A stretch of 38,524 nucleotides of DNA, from NCBI GenBank assembly GCA_016929905.1, contig JAFGHX010000058.1, positions 1 to 38,524 of the forward strand, given 5' to 3'. This DNA comes from Kiritimatiellia bacterium (GTDB taxonomy: Bacteria; Verrucomicrobiota; Kiritimatiellia; JAFGHX01). The translations under genes were made by a program, and so were the position numbers. The notes beneath the pieces are model-generated. The model worked only from the letters and a program-made list of their open reading frames with translations, had not been told where the DNA came from and searched no databases. Below, piece by piece: positions 16,123 through 24,105 of this stretch. How positions within the stretch are numbered: position 1 is the first letter of the stretch; every line of letters begins with the position of its first letter.

Positions 16123-16977
16123 TTGCAGGCGTCTGTTCTGGTGGCGACGTACAATCAGCCTCAGTTCCTGGCCAGGACGCTGGCCGGCCTGCGGCGTCAG
16201 ACCCGTGCGGATTTCGAGACCATCATCTGCGACGACGGCTCCGGACCCGAGGTGGCGGAAGTCGTGGCGCGTTGTGTCGGGCAGCTGTCGGGTCCCGTTC
16301 GGCATGTTCGGCAGGAAGACGCCGGCTTTCGCAAGTGCAGGATTCTGAACATGGGCATCGCGCACAGTGCCGCGGACTACCTCATCTTCCTCGATGCCGA
16401 CTGCATTCCCCACCGGCGTTTTGTGGACGCACACCTGCGGGGCCGCGCCGCCGGTTCCTTCCTGGTCGGCCGGCGCGTGCAGCTCAGCGCGCAAGTCACG
16501 GCGCGGCTCAGCGAAGAAGCTGTCCGCGCCGGGCGACTGGAATGGATCTGGCTCTCAGGCCTCGTCGATGCGCTGGCCGGCCGGATTCGGCATCTCGAGG
16601 CCGCCTTTCGAATCCCGTACCGGGCCTGGAAACGGATTGGCCCGTCGGACCTGCCGCTGAAAGGCTGCAATTTCTCGTGCTGGAAGTCCGACATGGCGGC
16701 TGTCAACGGGTTCGACGAGGAGTTTACGACGGCCGGGGTCGGCGAAGACACGGATCTCGAACGCCGGCTCCGGCTGCTGGGGCTCAAGGGGATCAGCGTC
16801 AAACACGCCGCCATCTGCTATCATCAGTGGCATCCCCTCGTCCCGCGGGATCCGGCGGGCATGGCACGGTTCGAGGGCCTGCGGAGAGCCGGCGCCGCGC
16901 GCTGCCTCCGCGGATTGGCGCAGATCCGAACCGCCGAGCGAGGCGCGGAACGTGCGGTGGAGCGCCGGAAGGACTAA
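16123..16977 (+). CDS. Family 2 glycosyltransferase
   Basis: GT-A fold glycosyltransferase of 284 residues. 'SVLVATYNQPQFLARTLAGLRRQ' is the nucleotide-binding N-terminus; 'ICDDGS' follows at about 36-40, and the metal-binding D-A-D at 91-93 (FLDADCIPHRRF). 'GCNFSCWKSDMAAVNGFDEEFTTAGVGEDTDLERRL' is the acceptor/catalytic region of chondroitin-synthase-like GT2 proteins (compare the glyco_tranf_2_4/GT27-like C-terminal 'ED-x-D/E-L-x-x-R'). The chosen start is TTG at 16123, because an excellent AAAGGAGG (16106-16113) lies 9 bases before it, and the 17 residues upstream in the same frame are an arginine/glycine-rich run without homology. An ATG start at 16072 is the alternative. It acts in the cytoplasm on an unknown sugar acceptor. 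Confidence 0.82.
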   Translation: MQASVLVATYNQPQFLARTLAGLRRQTRADFETIICDDGSGPEVAEVVARCVGQLSGPVRHVRQEDAGFRKCRILNMGIAHSAADYLIFLDADCIPHRRFVDAHLRGRAAGSFLVGRRVQLSAQVTARLSEEAVRAGRLEWIWLSGLVDALAGRIRHLEAAFRIPYRAWKRIGPSDLPLKGCNFSCWKSDMAAVNGFDEEFTTAGVGEDTDLERRLRLLGLKGISVKHAAICYHQWHPLVPRDPAGMARFEGLRRAGAARCLRGLAQIRTAERGAERAVERRKD

Positions 16978-16985
16978 GAAGACGA

Positions 16986-17079
16986 GAATATCTGCAACGG
17001 ATGAATGAACCGCAGCGGATAGGATACGGTTCGAACGGCCCCGTATCCGTTGCTGTGCATTCATCCGCTGGAAATACTC
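16986..17079. repeat. Imperfect 94-bp palindrome between glycan genes
   Basis: The two halves are inverted copies. The inner stem is GGATACGG (17022-17029) and CCGTATCC (17041-17048) with an 11-base loop; the outer arms share ACGGATGAATG / CATTCATCCGCT with one or two small indels and mismatches. The palindrome fills most of the gap between the GT2 gene and the kinase gene. It could be a REP-like dispersed element or an RNA hairpin that protects or ends the message. No T tract follows. Confidence 0.75.
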
Positions 17080-17117
17080 GGCGGCACACACACCTCGACG
17101 GAAGGCCGCGGATTGTG

Positions 17118-19310
17118 ATGAAGAAAGCCACGCCATTCACGGAAGAGATCGGCCGGTATCGGGGCGCGATCAGCGCCGATTTCGACTGCCCGGAACTCCG
17201 GACGCAGCTGGAAGGACTGGCCGGCCTGCTGAGCCGCGTCGGGGCCGGCCGGCCTACGCTCGGCCGGAACCGGACGGTACGCCTTTCCTTGGCCGCGGCA
17301 GGCCGCACGGTGCAGGCGGCCGTCAAGATCTATCGCCGGGAGCACGCGCTGAAGAACCTGCTCGACAGGCGGCGCGGGTCCAAAGCCAGCCGCTCCTGGG
17401 TTATCGCCGCGGCGCTGCGCGAACGCGGTGTCGGGACTCCCGCCCCGATCGCCTTTCTCGACCGCTGGGACGGGAGCCGGCTGAAGGAAAGCTACTTCCT
17501 TTCGGAATACCAGGACGGCATTTCCTCCTTTCGCGCTGAACTGAACTATCTCTACGCCGAACGGCCGGAAGCCCGCTGTCTCATGGACCTGCTGCAGTGC
17601 GTAGCCGACGGCGTCCGCGCGATGCACGATGCCGGAATCGTGCACCGCGATCTCGGGAACCAGAACATTCTGCTGCGACGGACGGCGACAGCCGCATGGG
17701 CGGAGGTGCAGTTCATCGACCTGAATCGAGCCCGGCTGCGGACCGCCGTGTCGCTGGCCGAATGCGCGTTCGACGTGTCGCGCATCGCGTTGCCATCCGA
17801 ACTGCTGCGCGTCTTCAAGGAGATGTATTTCGCCCCGATGAGGCCGCCCGCGGCGTTCCAGCGGCTGGAGTGCCGGTATCGGCGCCGTTTCGCGTGGCAT
17901 ACGCGAACGCGCCGGCTGCGGCATCCCCTCCGAACCGCCGCGCGAAGACGCCAGGGCCTCTCCGGGCCTGCGTATCCGGACCCGCGCGACATCTGGATCT
18001 GGGACGACCGTTCCGGGCAACCCATAAGCGCCATGCGCGCCGCCGAACGCAAACGGTACTACCCGTTCGCCAACGTCTGCCGCATGGCCTGCGCAACCCT
18101 GGCGGGGGCGGGTCCGGTGTGGCGCGAGTTCCGCGCCCTGCGCCGGGTTTGCTACCGCATGCCGGTCCTGATGCAGGACAGAATCGGCATCGCCGTTCAT
18201 CCGACTCCGCAGACGGCCGAGCGGGAGTTGGAGGCCCTGGCGGGGCTCGGCCGCACGCCAGTGCTGCTGCGCCTCGCCCACCATCGGTCGGCCGCGGAAC
18301 TGGATTTCTCCGTCCGCTGCGCGCGCGCGCTGTACGGCCGAGGGCATCCCGTTTCCGTCGCACTGGTTCAAGACCGGCTCGCCGTTCGCGACCCCGAACG
18401 CTGGGCATCCTTTGTCGAGCGGATGCTCGAACAGGTCGCGGACGTCGCCGAATGGGTCGAGCTGGGGCATGCGGTCAACCGCGTGAAATGGGGGGTGTGG
18501 ACGTTCGACGAATACCGGCGGCTTATGAATGCCTGCTGCGACATACGCGCCCGCTACCCGGATGTCCGGCTCATGGGGCCTGCGGTCATCGACTTCGAAT
18601 ACCCATTCGCGATGGCCGCGCTGCGCGCGTGTCCGGAACCCCTGTCGTTCGACGCGCTCTCCCTGCACCTCTATGTGGACCGCCGCGGCGCACCCGAAAA
18701 CAGGCAGGGGCCCTTCGATGCACTGGCCAAATTCGCGCTCGCCCGTGCCGTCGCCCGCTCCACACCCCAGTGCGCAGACCGAATCGTGGTGTCGGAAGTG
18801 AACTGGCCGATCAAAGGGGCCGGCGTCTATTCACCCGTCGGATCGCCCTACGAGTCGCCCGGGCCGCGGTTCAACGACCCGAGCGTAACGGAGGAGGACT
18901 ACGCCAACTACATGATTCGTTATCTGCTGCATGCCCTCTGCTCCGGCATGGTGGAACGCGTGTACTGGTGGCGACTGGCCGCCAGAGGCTATGGCCTCGT
19001 GGACGACACCGACCCGCTCAACTGGCGCCAACGCCGGGCCTACACCATGCTCGCCCGCTTCCTGGCCGTCCTCGGCGGGGCCACGTTCACCGATAAGCCG
19101 CCAACCGCCGACGGTACGCACCTGTTTCTTTTTCAGCGGCCCGACGGAGAACGGGTGGCGCTCGCCTATTCGACCGCCGGCGAAATCACGTGTGCCCTGC
19201 CGTTTTCCTACGCCGACGCCTGCGACGGGATCGGCAGGCCCATCCGGGAAAAGGGCGCAGAAGTCCGGTTGTCGGGTTCGCCGAAGTACTTCCTGGACGT
19301 GCGCGTGTAG
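17118..19310 (+). CDS. WaaP/RIO-like sugar kinase fused to a GH-A type TIM-barrel domain
   Basis: Protein of 730 residues, a rare two-domain build. Residues about 1-240 are a lipopolysaccharide-core kinase-like domain (WaaP/Kdo kinase group): ATP-binding Lys70 in 'QAAVKIYRREHALKNLLD', catalytic loop 'VHRDLGNQNILL' (Asp178, Asn183) and metal-binding Asp201 in 'VQFIDLNRAR'. An Arg-rich linker follows to about 350. From there to the end the protein resembles clan GH-A glycoside hydrolases: 'RIGIAVHPT', 'WVELGHAVNRVKWGVW', 'MGPAVIDFEYP', 'FDALSLHLYVDRRG' and the nucleophile-like Glu560 in 'VVSEVNWP', then 'YMIRYLLHALCSGMVERVYWWRLAARGYGLVDD'. The acid/base site normally reads N-E-P; here it is H-A-V, so hydrolysis may be lost. 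The ATG at 17118 starts the kinase domain. An ATG at 17001 in frame would include the palindrome and is judged less likely. No signal peptide is seen. Confidence 0.72.
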   Translation: MKKATPFTEEIGRYRGAISADFDCPELRTQLEGLAGLLSRVGAGRPTLGRNRTVRLSLAAAGRTVQAAVKIYRREHALKNLLDRRRGSKASRSWVIAAALRERGVGTPAPIAFLDRWDGSRLKESYFLSEYQDGISSFRAELNYLYAERPEARCLMDLLQCVADGVRAMHDAGIVHRDLGNQNILLRRTATAAWAEVQFIDLNRARLRTAVSLAECAFDVSRIALPSELLRVFKEMYFAPMRPPAAFQRLECRYRRRFAWHTRTRRLRHPLRTAARRRQGLSGPAYPDPRDIWIWDDRSGQPISAMRAAERKRYYPFANVCRMACATLAGAGPVWREFRALRRVCYRMPVLMQDRIGIAVHPTPQTAERELEALAGLGRTPVLLRLAHHRSAAELDFSVRCARALYGRGHPVSVALVQDRLAVRDPERWASFVERMLEQVADVAEWVELGHAVNRVKWGVWTFDEYRRLMNACCDIRARYPDVRLMGPAVIDFEYPFAMAALRACPEPLSFDALSLHLYVDRRGAPENRQGPFDALAKFALARAVARSTPQCADRIVVSEVNWPIKGAGVYSPVGSPYESPGPRFNDPSVTEEDYANYMIRYLLHALCSGMVERVYWWRLAARGYGLVDDTDPLNWRQRRAYTMLARFLAVLGGATFTDKPPTADGTHLFLFQRPDGERVALAYSTAGEITCALPFSYADACDGIGRPIREKGAEVRLSGSPKYFLDVRV

Positions 19311-19330
19311 AGCGGGGTGCGCAGTCCTGT

Positions 19331-19402
19331 CGAGTGAGTTCTTGAGTGGGGTCTCGAGCATGTTCCCGAGTAAGTTCTCGAGTAAGTTTTCGGGCAAGTT
19401 CG
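19331..19402 (+). repeat. 12-bp tandem repeat, family A (six units)
   Basis: Six consecutive 12-base units with consensus CGAGTAAGTTCT: cgagtgagttct, tgagtggggtct, cgagcatgttcc, cgagtaagttct, cgagtaagtttt, cgggcaagttcg. They lie between the kinase fusion gene and the first GT4 gene. The same unit occurs inverted at 28122-28157. Confidence 0.85.
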
Positions 19403-19430
19403 GCTAACCGTCAACCATGAACCATCCACC

Positions 19431-20591
19431 ATGCTGCTGCCCATGCACATCCTGCACCTGCTGAGCAATCATAAGTGGAGCGAGCGCGCCGAGCCCGCGG
19501 CCGATCTGGCGGCGGCCCAGCAGGCGCTTGGGGCGAGCGTGACGTTCGTGTGCGGGCGCTCGCACCTGCAGCCGGAGGACTCGGTCGCGTATCAAGCCGC
19601 TCAGAAAGGGCTTGCGCCCGTGGTACTCGAGATGAAGAAGCACTTCCGGCTGCTCTCCGCCCTGCGCGACGCGAGGCGAATCGCAGAGCTGGGTAACGCC
19701 CACCGTGTGGACGTTGTTCACGGGCACATGCCGAACGCGCACCTTATCGGAATCCTCGCGGCCCGCCGTCTCCCCGGCGCCCCGATCGTGGTCCGCGGCT
19801 GTTATGAACCGGCCGGCCCGGAGCACGGCGTGCGGTTCCGCCTGTTCGGTACGCGGGGGACAGACGGTTTCGTCGTGATCGGGCCGCGCACAAAGGCAAT
19901 CGTCGCGCACCGGTTCAGGTTGAACCCGGCCCGAATCGACGTGATCGAACCCGGCATCGACCTGGCCCGCTTCGCGCGGGACCCGGGCCTGAACCTGCGC
20001 CGCGAGCTGGGCCTGGACACAAACGCCTTTGTGCTCGGCGTGGTCGCACGCATCCGGGCGGATCGGCGCCTGGACATGGCGCTGGCGGCGCTGCACCTTC
20101 TGGCACGCGATCTGCCCGGTGTGCGACTGCTCGTCGTCGGGCGCGGCGACATCGAGGCGGTGATCACGAAACCCGCCAGGCGCATGGGCGTGCTCGACCG
20201 CGTGGTCCTCGCCGGTTACTGCCGCGGGGAGCGGCTCGTCGCCGCCTACCGCGCCATGGATCTGCTCGTCTACCCCGCGCCGGGCACCGATCAGTCCTGC
20301 AGAACCGTGCGCGAGGCCATGGCCGCCGGCCTGCCGGTGGTCGCCAGCCGCGTCGGCTTCCTGCCCGAACTGATCGAGGAGGGCGAGACCGGCCGGCTCG
20401 TGGAGCCGGCGCCGGAACGCCTGGCAGCCGCAATCGCAGAGCTGCACGCCGCTCCCTCGGTGCTGGCCGGCATGCGCGCGAGCAGCTCCGCCACGGCACA
20501 ACGCCGCTTTTCGCTTTCGCGCCAGGCCGAACGAACGCTCGAATTCTACGAACGGCTCCTGCACACGCGCACGGAAGGGCAGCGGCCATGA
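19431..20591 (+). CDS. Family 4 glycosyltransferase, copy 1
   Basis: GT-B retaining glycosyltransferase of 386 residues acting in the cytoplasm. The N-terminal Rossmann domain starts 'MHILHLLSNHKWSERAEPAADLAAAQQALGASVTFVCG'. The second domain begins near 'FVLGVVARIRADRRLDMALAALHLLA' and has the donor-binding E-x7-E pattern in 'VREAMAAGLPVVASRVGFLPELIEEGETGRLV', typical of GT4. 'VYPAPGTDQSCRTVREAM' is the usual loop ahead of it. Either the ATG at 19431 or the one at 19443 (MHILHLL) may be used; neither has a clear binding site. It overlaps the next gene by four bases. Donor and acceptor are unknown; its neighbours suggest surface glycan synthesis, LPS core or O-chain. Confidence 0.85.
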   Translation: MLLPMHILHLLSNHKWSERAEPAADLAAAQQALGASVTFVCGRSHLQPEDSVAYQAAQKGLAPVVLEMKKHFRLLSALRDARRIAELGNAHRVDVVHGHMPNAHLIGILAARRLPGAPIVVRGCYEPAGPEHGVRFRLFGTRGTDGFVVIGPRTKAIVAHRFRLNPARIDVIEPGIDLARFARDPGLNLRRELGLDTNAFVLGVVARIRADRRLDMALAALHLLARDLPGVRLLVVGRGDIEAVITKPARRMGVLDRVVLAGYCRGERLVAAYRAMDLLVYPAPGTDQSCRTVREAMAAGLPVVASRVGFLPELIEEGETGRLVEPAPERLAAAIAELHAAPSVLAGMRASSSATAQRRFSLSRQAERTLEFYERLLHTRTEGQRP

Positions 20592-21688
20592 CCACGCCCA
20601 ACACGGGTCGGACAGACAGCGTGCTGTTCCTGGACAAAGTGCTGCTCAGCCCCAAGACGGAAGTGGTCCGAGGTGTGGAGCTCTTCAATCTCAACCTGAT
20701 CCGCGACCTTGTCCGGATCGGCGCCCCGCTCACCGTCGCCGCGCATCCCTCATGGCGGACCACGATCGAAGCGTGGTGCGCGCCCGCCACCCCGATCCTT
20801 GCGGCGGCGCCCGGCCTCACGACGCCCCTGGTGAACGGGTTCGTCGCCGCGTGGCAGTTGCGACGCAGCCGGTTTTCCGTTCTGCTGCTGGCCAACGTCG
20901 CCAACAGTCTCATCCCGGCCGTTCGACTCCTGCACGCGCGGCGCGTCGTGCCCCGCTGCGTGCTGATCGCGCACCGGGAACCGTCGCGCCGGTTCGTACT
21001 GACTCAGTCGCGAATCCCCACCACCGCCGTGGCCGTCAACGGGAAGATAGCCGCACACTTCAACCGCAAAGCCTATCCCGTCGTGGACGTGCATTACGGC
21101 ATCACAAACGCGGACCTGTTCTTCCCGCCGCCGGCCCCCGGCGCGCGAAAAAACGAGACGACCCATTTCTGCGTGATCGGGCAGCTCGACAACCCGTGGA
21201 AGGGCGCCGATACGGCGATCGGCGCCTTCGAACGGCTTCCGCCGGAAACCAGGACGCGTTGCCGCCTGCACCTCGCGTCGTTTCGCCAGCCGCCCGCCCG
21301 CACAAAACCGGGCATTACCGCCTATGCGTGGATGCCGTTCGAACAAATCCCCGCTTTTCTGCGGCGAATGGACGTGATGATCGTGCCGTCCCGCGACGAA
21401 CACGTGATGCGCGAAACGTTTTCACAGGCCATCGTGCAGGGCATGCTGTCCGGCTTGCCGATTCTGGCCAGCGACCTGCCGATCCTCAAGGAAAAACTCG
21501 ATTCCGGCGGCGGCCTGCTCTTCACCGACACCGCCCAGCTCGCCAGCCACATGGCCGAGCTCGCCCGGGATCCGGCTCGGAGGCGCACGCTCGGCGCCGA
21601 AGGACGCCGGACCGCCCTGGCACGGTACGTGTGGCGTTCGGAAACGTTCGTCAGCCGTTACCTCTTCCCGGAACCCGCCAGGAAGTAG
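20588..21688 (+). CDS. Family 4 glycosyltransferase, copy 2
   Basis: GT-B fold protein of 366 residues, starting with ATGA overlapping the stop of the preceding GT4. The N-terminal domain is less conserved; the C-terminal one begins near 'THFCVIGQLDNPWKGADTAIGAFERL', where 'NPWKG' is the phosphate-contacting loop, and has 'VPSRDEHVMRETFSQAIVQGMLSGLPILASDLPILKEKL' with the E-x7-E-like donor site. 'AYAWMPFEQIPAFLRRMDVMIVPS' precedes it, as usual in GT4. Its last 31 bases overlap the convergent trmB gene. It is probably the last gene of the glycan unit that starts at 11578. Confidence 0.82.
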   Translation: MTTPNTGRTDSVLFLDKVLLSPKTEVVRGVELFNLNLIRDLVRIGAPLTVAAHPSWRTTIEAWCAPATPILAAAPGLTTPLVNGFVAAWQLRRSRFSVLLLANVANSLIPAVRLLHARRVVPRCVLIAHREPSRRFVLTQSRIPTTAVAVNGKIAAHFNRKAYPVVDVHYGITNADLFFPPPAPGARKNETTHFCVIGQLDNPWKGADTAIGAFERLPPETRTRCRLHLASFRQPPARTKPGITAYAWMPFEQIPAFLRRMDVMIVPSRDEHVMRETFSQAIVQGMLSGLPILASDLPILKEKLDSGGGLLFTDTAQLASHMAELARDPARRRTLGAEGRRTALARYVWRSETFVSRYLFPEPARK

Positions 21689-22326
21689 GAACAGCGATGG
21701 ATGGGCGTGTTCTGGCCGACAAAGATCCGCTCGAATGCCGTGCGTTCGTCTTCCGGCGGAACGAAAGGCGTGTTCGCATGAAACCGACCGTCTGCCTCAA
21801 ACAGGGCGGACACGTGCTCGAAATACGCGCGGTGGTCCGTCGCGACGTGAACCCGGCCGAGCGGCACAAGCGTCTTCGCCAGCGCGTCGAGGAATCGGGC
21901 CGAGAACAGGCGCCGTTTGTGGTGCCGTTTCTTCGGCCAGGGATCGGGGAAGTGGATGTAGTAGGCGGAAACGATCGGCCCCGCAATCAGGTACTCCACC
22001 GCATAGCTCGACTCACAGCGCAGCAGCCGCACGTTCGCGGCGCCTTCACGAGCCGCACGACCCGCCGCCTTCCGGATCCGCCGAAGTTGGCGGTCGATCC
22101 CCAGGAAATTCAAGTCCGGGTGCTTCTTGGCCCGCGCGATGAGGAACAGGCCCTTCCCGCAGCCCACATCCACTTCCAGCGGCCTGCCCGCGGCGAAGAA
22201 CCGCTCAAACGCAAGCGGCTCGGTCCAGCATGCCGGCACAATGCGAATGTCTTCCGGCCGAGGCGCGATGGCCCCGCTATCTGCCCCCAAAGAGCCGGCC
22301 CAAGAATCCTTTCCGCTTGTCGACAC
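21658..22326 (-). CDS. trmB: tRNA (guanine-N7-)-methyltransferase TrmB
   Basis: SAM-dependent enzyme that makes 7-methylguanosine at position 46 of tRNAs. It has 222 residues, as usual. The SAM motif is 'EVDVGCGKGLFLIARAKKHPDLNFLGID'; the family signature 'HFPDPWPKKRHHKRRL' follows, and 'RVHVATDHRAYFEHV' is the conserved T-D region. The only ATG of the frame is at 22326, which places 50 bases inside the upstream gene; an internal GTG would avoid the overlap but cut close to 'RIVPACW'. The 3' end overlaps the convergent GT4 gene by 31 bases. Confidence 0.92.
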   Translation of the reverse strand: MSTSGKDSWAGSLGADSGAIAPRPEDIRIVPACWTEPLAFERFFAAGRPLEVDVGCGKGLFLIARAKKHPDLNFLGIDRQLRRIRKAAGRAAREGAANVRLLRCESSYAVEYLIAGPIVSAYYIHFPDPWPKKRHHKRRLFSARFLDALAKTLVPLGRVHVATDHRAYFEHVSALFEADGRFHANTPFVPPEDERTAFERIFVGQNTPIHRCSYFLAGSGKR

Positions 22327-22636
22327 TGTCCATCTCTCTCTCTATGAAGTCGACGGCGAAGACCTGGAACTTCTCGGGCCCGATACTGGGTTTGTATTTC
22401 TGCGCCGCCCTGAACAGCCCTTTCTTGCCCGCATCGATGTAACGTACGGCCAGGCGCGGGTCGGCGGCCCGTTTCGTTGCCATCGTCCTGAGCAGGGCCA
22501 TGAAGGTGCTGACCAGTACCTCCTTGGCTTCCCAGTCGCCCTTGTTGCACCGGTCGATCACCTGCTCCAACGCCCGATCGTGAGCCACCTTGTCCGCCCG
22601 GCCCTGGTCACCGCCGAGATTCAACGGAATCTTCAT
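22277..22636 (-). CDS. Small protein resembling sigma-factor region 2 only
   Basis: Protein of 119 residues, identity uncertain. About residues 22-105 resemble regions 1.2-2.4 of sigma-70 factors: 'ALEQVIDRCNKGDWEAKEVLVSTFMALLRTMATKRA' stands where the 'A-x-x-x-L-V-x-x-Y-x-x-L-V-x-x-x-A' helix is, and 'YIDAGKKGLFRAAQKYKPSIGPEKFQVFAVDFIERE' matches the '[32 protein letters not shown]' pattern position by position. There is no region 4 (no -35 recognition helix-turn-helix) and the tail is short and basic. It may bind core polymerase or promoter DNA, or may have lost that role. A good GGGAGGGG precedes the ATG. It lies ahead of trmB and overlaps it, so they are probably cotranscribed. Confidence 0.65.
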   Translation of the reverse strand: MKIPLNLGGDQGRADKVAHDRALEQVIDRCNKGDWEAKEVLVSTFMALLRTMATKRAADPRLAVRYIDAGKKGLFRAAQKYKPSIGPEKFQVFAVDFIEREMDSVDKRKGFLGRLFGGR

Positions 22637-22750
22637 CTGCCGCGCCCCTCCCGAGTGGTCCTTCTCCGGCCCGGATCGTCCACGGGCCGCATTCGGCCTG
22701 CCAACCATCCGGGCAGCGGGGGCGCCCCGCCCCCCCCTCGCGCCTGGAGC

Positions 22751-22780
22751 ACTATAATAGGAAGTAACTCCGGCAGACAA
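22751..22780 (-). promoter_or_regulatory. Possible promoter for the sigma-like gene and trmB
   Basis: On the minus strand TTGTCT (plus 22775-22780) and TATAGT (plus 22751-22756) have an 18-base spacer. The leader to the ATG at 22636 would be about 105 bases and includes a G/C-run likely to fold. The remainder of the 293-base gap between the divergent genes (22637-22929) shows nothing else I can name. Confidence 0.45.
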
Positions 22781-22929
22781 GCGGGAAGGCTGCATCCGGC
22801 TTGACCGCGCCCCGCGCACGTGGCACCATAGGCCAGCCTGCGGCTTCTCAAGGTTCTTTCCGACGCAGGCAGGTTCTCGAGGTCTTTCACTGTTCATCTT
22901 TCGTCGTTCATTACCCGACAGGGCGCGCC

Positions 22930-24105
22930 GTGTGGCAGAACACGCTGGAAAAGCTGGAAAACCACGTCCTCGCCATTATCCGCAACGGCGGGCCCCAGCA
23001 GCCGCGCGGTCGAGGCGTGGCGTTTCTGCGCTGGCTCCTGAGGCAGTTGTCGCGACTGTACGGGCTCGTGGTGCAGATTCGCCATTTCCTGTACCGTAAG
23101 CGCATCTTCAGGCATCACACGCTCGGGTGCCAGGTGATCAGCATCGGGAATCTCACCGTCGGCGGCACGGGCAAGACCCCGGTGGTAGAGGTTTTCGCGC
23201 GTAACCTGCAGAAGGCGGGCCGCCGCGTGGCGATCCTCAGCCGCGGCTACAAGAAGGTCGAGCCGAACCTGCTCGAGCGGTTCCTCGACACGGCGCTCTT
23301 GCGTGAACGACGCCGGCCCCCGCGCGTGGTATCCGACGGACGAACGCTGCTGCTGGACTCCGCCATGAGCGGCGACGAACCCTATATGTTGGCCTCGCAT
23401 TTGCCGGACGTCGCCGTCTTGGTGGATAAGAACCGCGTGAAGAGCGGGCGCTATGCGATCGGCGCCTTGGGCTGCGACACGCTCGTGCTCGACGACGGGT
23501 TCCAGTACCTGGCGCTGCGGCACCGCCTGGATATCGTGCTGGTCGATCGGACAAACCCATTCGGCAACCGCCACGTGCTGCCGCGCGGCTTGCTGCGCGA
23601 GCCCATCCGGAATATCCGGAAGGCGGACGTCATCTTCATTACGAAATGCGACGGGTCCGGAACGGAAGACCTCAAGCAACAACTCCGCGACCTCAACGCG
23701 GCGGCCGAGATCATCGAATGCACGCACCGCGCCAAACACCTTCAGAACGTCTTCTCCAGGGAGCACAAAGAGCTCTCCTTCCTGGACGGCCGAAACGTCA
23801 CGGCCCTATCCGGCATTGCCGCGCCCGACGGGTTCGAAGACGAACTCGCACGCCGCGGGGCCCGGATCGTGCTGCGCCGCCGCTTCGCCGACCACCACCG
23901 CTATTCGCAGCAGGAGATCATCGACCTCATCAACGCCAGCCGGGGCGCGGAAGCAGAGGCCATCGTCACCACGGAGAAAGATGCCGTGCGCTTCCCCAAG
24001 ATCGACCGGTGGGACGTGCCGATCTATTTCCTGCGCGTGGAGATCGAGCTGCTCAGCGGCACGGAAACCTTTCATGAGTGTATCGCCCGAATCTGCTTCG
24101 ACTGA
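22930..24105 (+). CDS. lpxK: Tetraacyldisaccharide 4'-kinase LpxK
   Basis: Inner-membrane-bound kinase that phosphorylates the 4' position of the lipid A precursor. Length is 391 residues if GTG at 22930 is used; LpxK is usually 310-380. The N-terminal amphipathic/hydrophobic segment (about 30-55) precedes '[22 protein letters not shown]' with the Walker A loop at 77-83, then 'AILSRGYKK', '[17 protein letters not shown]', and the characteristic '[41 protein letters not shown]' and '[12 protein letters not shown]'. ATG codons further upstream would add unrelated residues. The last 32 bases overlap the heptosyltransferase gene. Its presence shows that the organism makes lipid A. Confidence 0.93.
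   Translation: MWQNTLEKLENHVLAIIRNGGPQQPRGRGVAFLRWLLRQLSRLYGLVVQIRHFLYRKRIFRHHTLGCQVISIGNLTVGGTGKTPVVEVFARNLQKAGRRVAILSRGYKKVEPNLLERFLDTALLRERRRPPRVVSDGRTLLLDSAMSGDEPYMLASHLPDVAVLVDKNRVKSGRYAIGALGCDTLVLDDGFQYLALRHRLDIVLVDRTNPFGNRHVLPRGLLREPIRNIRKADVIFITKCDGSGTEDLKQQLRDLNAAAEIIECTHRAKHLQNVFSREHKELSFLDGRNVTALSGIAAPDGFEDELARRGARIVLRRRFADHHRYSQQEIIDLINASRGAEAEAIVTTEKDAVRFPKIDRWDVPIYFLRVEIELLSGTETFHECIARICFD

Noticed and set aside
17061..18668. 535-codon open frame opposite the kinase fusion
   Set aside because: Covers the kinase catalytic loop and TIM-barrel motifs of the real gene; no start signal or homology.
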